This document shows positions 49,901 to 54,029 of a stretch of 54,029 nt of DNA, piece after piece. Source of the stretch: Saprospiraceae bacterium (GTDB lineage: Bacteria > Bacteroidota > Bacteroidia > Chitinophagales > Saprospiraceae); assembly GCA_022842725.1 (NCBI GenBank), contig JALHOZ010000031.1, forward strand, positions 1 to 54,029, given 5' to 3'. The stretch's first letter is position 1, and every line of letters starts with the position of its first letter. Under the pieces are notes generated by a model. It was not told the origin of the DNA and searched no databases. It saw only the letters and a program-made list of their open reading frames with translations. The position numbers were made by a program, and so were the translations under genes.

Positions 49901-51792
49901 TTCAAAAATGCCTGATTATCAATAAATTCAGCATTACCATCAAATTTTAAATCAATATTCGGATCATGGATTTCAAAAAAACCTTTAAAATTGTTTTTTT
50001 CAAAAATACCATTTAAGGAAAAGTTTTTATACACATAATCTTTAAATGTAAGCGATGTAACAACTGCTGACAAATCCGATTTCAACGTAGCTAATGTAAG
50101 CCCCTGGCCCTTTTTAACTTTTGATGTAAAATAAACCAAACCAAATTGGTTATTATCAGTCCACTTTTTCAGATTAAATCCGTTTACATTCAACTCTCCT
50201 GAATATTGCGCTTTTTGAATCCCGGGCGTAAGATCAAGCCTCATATCCAGATTTACATTACCCAGATCTGTATTAAGATTTCCGTAGGCAACAAAATCTT
50301 CCAAATAACCGTCATAGCGTCCACTGAAGGAAATGTTACCCAATTTATAAAAGTTTTTAGGTATATTAAAGGTGGGAAACAACTTTTTAACATTGTTCAT
50401 TGAGGTGTTAAAATTATCCAGTCTTACGTTTAACAAAGTATTGTTGTAATCATCCAGATTTTTTGTACTAAAACTACCTGTAAGGGACAAATACCTGTCC
50501 ATCTCTATATTTACGTCCCTGCCGTTGATACCTGTAAAATTGCCGTAATATCTACCGGACAAATTGATCGTTTTATCATTGATACCTTGGGTTACCGGAC
50601 TTACGATCAAAGCTTTCAGGAAATGAGAAAGATCTTTCATACTAATAGCCGAAGGTGAAATATCGACTGAAAAGGTTACTTCTTCTTTGATATTCCTAAA
50701 CGCCTCATAACCATAAAAATTAAATTTAATATTGCTTTCAAGTAAAGTCTCTTTGGTTTCAAGTGTCACATTTTTTAAGATTGCTCCCTCTTTGTTTATA
50801 TCAATCGTGTCAATTGAAAAGTTTTTTAGTTCAAAACCTCTGTCATTTTTAAAACTTACTGATTCACACAAAGCAAAAAATGTATCATCCTCCTTTAGTT
50901 CGACTTTACTGAAGTTAACATTAATATCATCAAGTTTGAAATGATGATAATCCATTAACTCCATAAACTTAGTATCGACAGGTTGCAATTCATCAAACAT
51001 GCCATATCTTCCATTTTCGATATTAATTTTATCAATGTAAAATGAAAACGGAAACCAATCATCCTTTTCAACAGGTTCGTCATTTTTTACAGTTAATTCA
51101 GGCCCGGGCTTGTAGCAAACTTCAGAAAATACAGTTTTTTGATATACCGGTTGATTTAAATACAACTGATTTATCAGGAAAGAATTACACATTAAATCGA
51201 CCTTTTCTAATTCCACCAACCCGGAATTCAGGCCAATGTATTGTGCCACACCTTTATTTTCATTTAAAATCCGAATATAAATATCTTTTAAGAACACTTC
51301 TCCCACACTCAAAAAGAATTCCTTTTTGGGTCCATCCTTCCCCTGGTTTAAAAGTTTTTTCAAAAACCTGTCAAGGTTGGATTCATTTTCCATGTATCGG
51401 GTCACAATATCCAATCTGAGACCTTCCAATCTCAATTTTGAGATATCCAATTCATTATTAAACAGAAAAAAAAGGTTTTTCCTTAATGAAAGTCCGATTT
51501 TTTCAAGCCTGATAATTGAGTCGAGTTTTTCGTCCTGTAAGGTAAGGTTTTCCATGGTTATGCCGCTCCAAATGCTCACTACAAGATGGTCGTACGTGAC
51601 TTTTGCACCGGTTCTGACTTCTATGGCATCAATGATTTTTTCCTTCAGATAGTTTTGAACAGCCGGAATTCTCAACAATGCATAAAAAACAAGGAGGAAT
51701 AAACAAAAAACAATAAAAACCTTTATCAATCCCCGAAAAATCCGGGTTGATCTTGTTTTTGTGCCGACTTTTGTTTCCTGCTCTTTGTCCAA
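46972..51792 (-). CDS. tamB: TamB-family translocation and assembly / lipid-transport protein
   Basis: The 1606-residue protein has a short cytoplasmic N-terminus, one membrane segment (LIKVFIVFCLFLLVFYALL, about residues 22-42), a very long beta-rich periplasmic body, and a C-terminal TamB (DUF490) domain with DIFGDYQIESGNYLFTV and LIRWTGDP near residue 1330, ending in strand-rich repeats with GLGLTYRTEFG. AsmA/TamB proteins span the periplasm and are thought to help outer-membrane assembly or phospholipid transport. No TamA/BamA-like gene is adjacent. The start is a TTG at 51792: an in-frame stop lies 13 bp upstream and no ATG is close. A TATTTTTG -7 element lies at 51808-51815. folP and alaS lie upstream on the same strand. 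Confidence 0.92.
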   Translation of the reverse strand: MDKEQETKVGTKTRSTRIFRGLIKVFIVFCLFLLVFYALLRIPAVQNYLKEKIIDAIEVRTGAKVTYDHLVVSIWSGITMENLTLQDEKLDSIIRLEKIGLSLRKNLFFLFNNELDISKLRLEGLRLDIVTRYMENESNLDRFLKKLLNQGKDGPKKEFFLSVGEVFLKDIYIRILNENKGVAQYIGLNSGLVELEKVDLMCNSFLINQLYLNQPVYQKTVFSEVCYKPGPELTVKNDEPVEKDDWFPFSFYIDKINIENGRYGMFDELQPVDTKFMELMDYHHFKLDDINVNFSKVELKEDDTFFALCESVSFKNDRGFELKNFSIDTIDINKEGAILKNVTLETKETLLESNIKFNFYGYEAFRNIKEEVTFSVDISPSAISMKDLSHFLKALIVSPVTQGINDKTINLSGRYYGNFTGINGRDVNIEMDRYLSLTGSFSTKNLDDYNNTLLNVRLDNFNTSMNNVKKLFPTFNIPKNFYKLGNISFSGRYDGYLEDFVAYGNLNTDLGNVNLDMRLDLTPGIQKAQYSGELNVNGFNLKKWTDNNQFGLVYFTSKVKKGQGLTLATLKSDLSAVVTSLTFKDYVYKNFSLNGIFEKNNFKGFFEIHDPNIDLKFDGNAEFIDNQAFLNFTSKIKNLDLYALNLNKKPLSFSADLEINASGSNINDVLGEIDVQNVKILSHDTTFIVEEMHLSSKNMVSGGKELKIWSELGHFHLSGLYDLTQVGPLVTSIIKKNYPILTKNWKAKEANPNIVQKMDFDINLNHSKHFLTLAGLKNVSFSKLELKGKIDSEKNEFSLASGIPLIQINRDSVQNIQLLVNSYENSGNILLHADKANISKRKLGSIDFQANSQGDSILFEISGNEILKGMKPLDIQGRMTPFENGFAFQLIAEKLHFFGKDWKFLQDNTLAITNEKLVIKNFELTDGFRTIGIENYKKNGLIAFMDNFDIDVVNDVLKDKRFVLSGLSKVQIDIEDIFAKEKEIYASVMVPDFFINKDAYGSIDLSAEINKIGLADIDLSIGEFVTANLLLDTKKKTVQGRAKLREAPLRILEYILNKGVANTSGTVDASVDISGGFKDFMLDGKGKVNNGQTKIVYTGVTYFFDQQSFVITEKKIDFTGALIRDSKNNAATITGGLTHNRFRTFGVNTVIAGDNVIGLQTTKADNPDYYGFAIGKLRASFNGGFDKVDMVIDAVTNQGTQLNIPVGNSGAKSNNNVIRFEKRNSKGDSVVTIANKLLKGIDLEMNLTLTPDAQVSIIFNEDKGDIIKGQGRGNMQIFIKRTGGFDIFGDYQIESGNYLFTVAQLPVAKPFVVYRGGLIRWTGDPVNASLDIKAVYKSRTSLQPFIEEYLGFASETLVNQANQRQDVDVILNLGGTLFRPEVTFNLAFPNLVGDLATLADSKMRILQNNELELNSQVFGLIMFNNFLPSNRVSDVIGSGGIQSIGINTLSEFLSSQLSLYITNLINLALVENGLLAGVDFEIGLRSNTGVVSNLSNSNVWPDEIEFRLKNRFKFLDERITLNMGGNYIFENQGLTYNQMLPDFSLELVLTENRKLKARVYGRQELIVQNTLSPKVGLGLTYRTEFGTLTSFEESLKSAIKNAVVPK

Positions 51793-51807
51793 ACAATTAC
51801 ATTTTCA

Positions 51808-51815
51808 CAAAAATA
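51808..51815 (-). promoter_or_regulatory. -7 element for tamB (TATTTTTG)
   Basis: Minus-strand TATTTTTG, a perfect TAnnTTTG match, 15 bp before the TTG start of tamB. It allows a leader of about 9 nt, almost leaderless. No clear -33 box. Confidence 0.4.
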
Positions 51816-51854
51816 ACGACTTTTCAGATTATATGGTGTATAACAGGCAAAGGT

Positions 51855-52694
51855 TTATCCCTTTTTTAACAATTCAACCAACTTTACAGCTTCAACTGCT
51901 TCTTTTACATCGTGTACTCTTAAAATATTGGCGCCTTTGGTCAACAACCAGCTATGCAGAACAGAACTTCCGTTTAATGCATCCTCAGATGTTGTATTGA
52001 GGGTCTTTGATATAAATGACTTGCGTGATATTCCTGCAAGCAAAGGTTTGTCAAAAATTGAAAAAGCTAAAAATTCTTTAATGATCTTAAAGTTTGAAGG
52101 TATATCTTTCCCAAAACCTATGCCCGGATCCAGCACAATCTGATGTAAGCCCATTTTTTCCAGATAAGTAATTTTTTCCTTAAAAAATAGTATCAATTCC
52201 AACGTAACATCTGAATATTCAACGTTTTGTTGCATATTTTCAGGCAATCCACGCATGTGCATCAAAACGTAAGGTATGTCATGTGCAGCCATGATTTTTG
52301 CCAGATCAGAATCAATTGATGAAGCAGATATATCATTAATCATGTTGGCTCCTTCGCGTATCGCAGCTTGAGCCACCTTACTCCATACCGTGTCGACAGA
52401 AATAAATACATTTGGAAAATGTTTTTTTAATTCGGACACACTATCAGAAATGATTTTTGCCTCATCATTTGGGTCACTCAGTTTAGCTCCGGGACGGGAA
52501 GACATAGCTCCGACATCAAGTATATCAGCACCTTCTGAAATCATTTTTTGAGCTCTTTCTAACAAAGAACCTACATCTGAAACCCTCGAATTTTTAAAAA
52601 ATGAATCTTCATTGACATTGATAATTCCCATCACTTTGGGAACCGACAAGTCCAAAGTTAATCCATTCCCGGACAAAACCCAAGGTGTCATCAT
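51855..52694 (-). CDS. folP: Dihydropteroate synthase FolP with altered pterin loop
   Basis: The 279-residue TIM-barrel enzyme joins the pterin diphosphate to p-aminobenzoate in folate synthesis. Seen are VMGIINVNEDSFF (residues 21-33), DILDVGAMSSRPGA, SVDTVWSKVA, MINDISA, VLMHMRG, LDPGIGFGKD and GISRKSFI, with RVHDVKE at the end. The first loop normally reads NVTPDSFSDGG; here Thr and Pro are replaced by Asn28 and Glu29 and the glycines are lost. All other loops look active. Stop and start codons of alaS and folP are adjacent, so they are co-transcribed; tamB follows 62 bp on. Confidence 0.94.
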   Translation of the reverse strand: MMTPWVLSGNGLTLDLSVPKVMGIINVNEDSFFKNSRVSDVGSLLERAQKMISEGADILDVGAMSSRPGAKLSDPNDEAKIISDSVSELKKHFPNVFISVDTVWSKVAQAAIREGANMINDISASSIDSDLAKIMAAHDIPYVLMHMRGLPENMQQNVEYSDVTLELILFFKEKITYLEKMGLHQIVLDPGIGFGKDIPSNFKIIKEFLAFSIFDKPLLAGISRKSFISKTLNTTSEDALNGSSVLHSWLLTKGANILRVHDVKEAVEAVKLVELLKKG

Positions 52695-54029
52695 TTATTG
52701 CAGCAATGCTTTTAAGGAGGTAAGCGCTTCCGGCAATCCTTCCAAAACCGTTCCTCCCGCAGAAGCAAAAAATGCCTGACCACCACCGCCTCCCTGAATC
52801 GGCAACGCAAGTTGTTTGATCATATTTCCGGCATGATATTGTTTTGTTGTTACCAGTTTTTCACTGATGGTCAACATGATATTGGCTTTGCCATTTTCAA
52901 TAAAGCCGATCAGAATGATGGTGTCCCCGAGCTCTTTTTCCAATTGGTAAGAGATCGTTTTAATTGTTTTACTATCCAGATTTTCTACCAAAGAAGTGAT
53001 TACAATCTGGTCATTCATTACTTCCGCACTTTTGGCCAATGATTGTTTGATAATTTGGGCGTGCTGTAACATCCATCTTTCGACTTCTTTTTTCAATTTC
53101 TGATTTTCGTCCATCAAATCAGAAATATTTTTGGTCAGTCCCTGATTTGATTTGAAAAAACTTTTGGAAGCATGCACTTCATCAACAAAGTTTTGAACAT
53201 ACTGCTCAGCATATTGTGCCGTACAAGCTTCAATTCGTCTGACTCCGGCGGCAATAGCACCTTCACTCAGGATTTTAAACAAACCGATTTCACCGGTTCC
53301 TTTTACGTGACATCCTCCACACAATTCTTTTGAAAACGAAATGTCAAATGTAATCATACGTACCGTATCGCCATATTTTTCGCCAAAAAGCATCATAGCG
53401 CCGGCTTCCTGGGCCTGTTGAATCGGCAAATTTCTTGATTCCTGCAACGGTATATTCTGACGTATCCTTTCGTTTACAATCTTTTCAACATGTTTGATTT
53501 CATCATTCGTCAGTTTTTGAAAATGAGAAATATCAAATCTCAGATAATCCGGACGTACCAACGACCCTTTTTGGGTTACGTGGCTGCCCAAAACATGGCG
53601 AAGTGCAGCGTGAAGTAAGTGTGTTGCAGAATGGTTTCTTTCCGTTTCTTTTCTTTTCAGGGCGTCGACCTCTGCAAAAACGGCTGTTTCGACATTATCC
53701 GGAATACGGTCTACCAGATGGATAATGAGGTCATTTTCCTTTTTAGTGTCCAAAACCTGAACCACTTCGTTGTCAAAAATCAACAATCCGGTATCTCCGA
53801 TTTGCCCTCCGCCTTCCGGGTAAAAAGGTGTTTTATTAAGAACCAGTTGAATAAACTCCTTGTCTTTTTGTTTCAGAAATCTGTATTTTATAACAAAAAC
53901 ATCCTCTAAAACCAGATTGTCATAACCAAAAAACTCTGATTTTTCATCATTCCTTACGATTACCCAATCTCCGGTTTCCCTTTTTGAATCTGCCCGCGAA
54001 CGTTCTTTTTGTTGAGACAAAGCTTTTTC
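52695..54029 (-). CDS. alaS: Alanyl-tRNA synthetase, C-terminal part (cut by window edge)
   Basis: The frame is open to the right edge of the window, so only the last 444 or so residues of a protein usually near 870 are seen. Present are the editing domain with NHSATHLLHAAL (HxxxH zinc site) and FSKELCGGCHVKGTGEIG (the Cys-x3-His part), a coiled coil, and the Gly-rich C-Ala domain with QGGGGGQAFFASAGG near the end. The catalytic and tRNA-acceptor domains lie outside the window. The TTG at 54020 is internal, not a start. It is the first visible gene of an alaS-folP run. Confidence 0.95.
   Translation of the reverse strand, partial: EKALSQQKERSRADSKRETGDWVIVRNDEKSEFFGYDNLVLEDVFVIKYRFLKQKDKEFIQLVLNKTPFYPEGGGQIGDTGLLIFDNEVVQVLDTKKENDLIIHLVDRIPDNVETAVFAEVDALKRKETERNHSATHLLHAALRHVLGSHVTQKGSLVRPDYLRFDISHFQKLTNDEIKHVEKIVNERIRQNIPLQESRNLPIQQAQEAGAMMLFGEKYGDTVRMITFDISFSKELCGGCHVKGTGEIGLFKILSEGAIAAGVRRIEACTAQYAEQYVQNFVDEVHASKSFFKSNQGLTKNISDLMDENQKLKKEVERWMLQHAQIIKQSLAKSAEVMNDQIVITSLVENLDSKTIKTISYQLEKELGDTIILIGFIENGKANIMLTISEKLVTTKQYHAGNMIKQLALPIQGGGGGQAFFASAGGTVLEGLPEALTSLKALLQ

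Noticed and set aside
1-54029. CRISPR arrays, tRNA, rRNA, prophage or integrase genes
   Set aside because: No regularly spaced repeats, no tRNA cloverleaf with a CCA-type end recognised by eye, no rRNA sequence and no integrase or phage structural protein were seen. A covariance-model scan was not possible here.

Overview
The window reads as chromosomal DNA of a Bacteroidota member, most likely from the Saprospiraceae/Saprospiria side. Evidence: two proteins end in type IX secretion (T9SS) sorting domains, one type A and one type B; many intergenic spaces carry the Bacteroidota -7 promoter element TAnnTTTG rather than E. coli-like boxes, with no clear Shine-Dalgarno sites; RpoD is the short 289-residue Bacteroidota form; bacillithiol genes bshC and bshB1 are present; many lipoprotein and signal-peptide genes are seen. 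DNA is AT-rich throughout, with no obvious compositional island. The genus assignment is inference.

Layout. 1-2.9 kb: the start of an FG-GAP/VCBS-repeat secreted protein (cut by the left edge) and a Ton/Tol-type energy-transduction operon (exbB, two exbD paralogues, a TonB-like protein). 3.2-8.3 kb: an Omp28-like T9SS cargo, two neighbouring NlpC/P60-type cell-wall cysteine peptidases, a lipoprotein and a lipoprotein isoaspartyl peptidase. 8.3-12.1 kb: acyltransferase, miaA, and a double-ATPase ABC protein without permeases. 12.2-16.1 kb: a DUF6438-type lipoprotein, then a GH13 glucanase with an MFS sugar transporter. 16.1-18.5 kb: cca and dusB. 19-22 kb: two tiny genes, a SixA-like phosphatase, a queuosine-precursor transporter and ctlX. 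22-25.3 kb: FAD oxidoreductase, MmcQ/YjbR, small membrane protein, rhodanese and rpoD. 25.7-33.4 kb: START-like protein, small secreted proteins, accD, bshC, thioredoxin-like protein, esterase, MDR reductase and pdxJ. 33.4-36.3 kb: a 768-residue protein that looks like a helicase with both Walker motifs lost, next to an HsdR-N nuclease-domain protein. 36.4-40.7 kb: MsbA-like exporter, beta-barrel protein, murB and bshB1. 40.7-46 kb: cobalamin-type radical SAM protein and a large T9SS type B protein. 46-54 kb: CoA-binding protein, a 244-bp non-autonomous transposon-like element, tamB, folP and the 3' part of alaS (cut by the right edge).

The content is mainly housekeeping: envelope energisation and biogenesis (ExbBD/TonB-like, TamB, MsbA-like, MurB, acyltransferase, wall peptidases), tRNA maturation (MiaA, Cca, DusB, AlaS, queuosine precursor uptake), and redox defence by bacillithiol. 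No rRNA, tRNA, CRISPR or full insertion sequence was recognised. The items most worth a second look are the apparently dead helicase-like protein at 33421-35727, the MITE-like element at 46559-46814, the 37-residue gene ending in a perfect hairpin terminator at 19424-19584, the altered pterin loop of FolP, and the use of TTG starts in miaA, cca and tamB. I found no convincing new multi-gene system such as a defence or toxin island.
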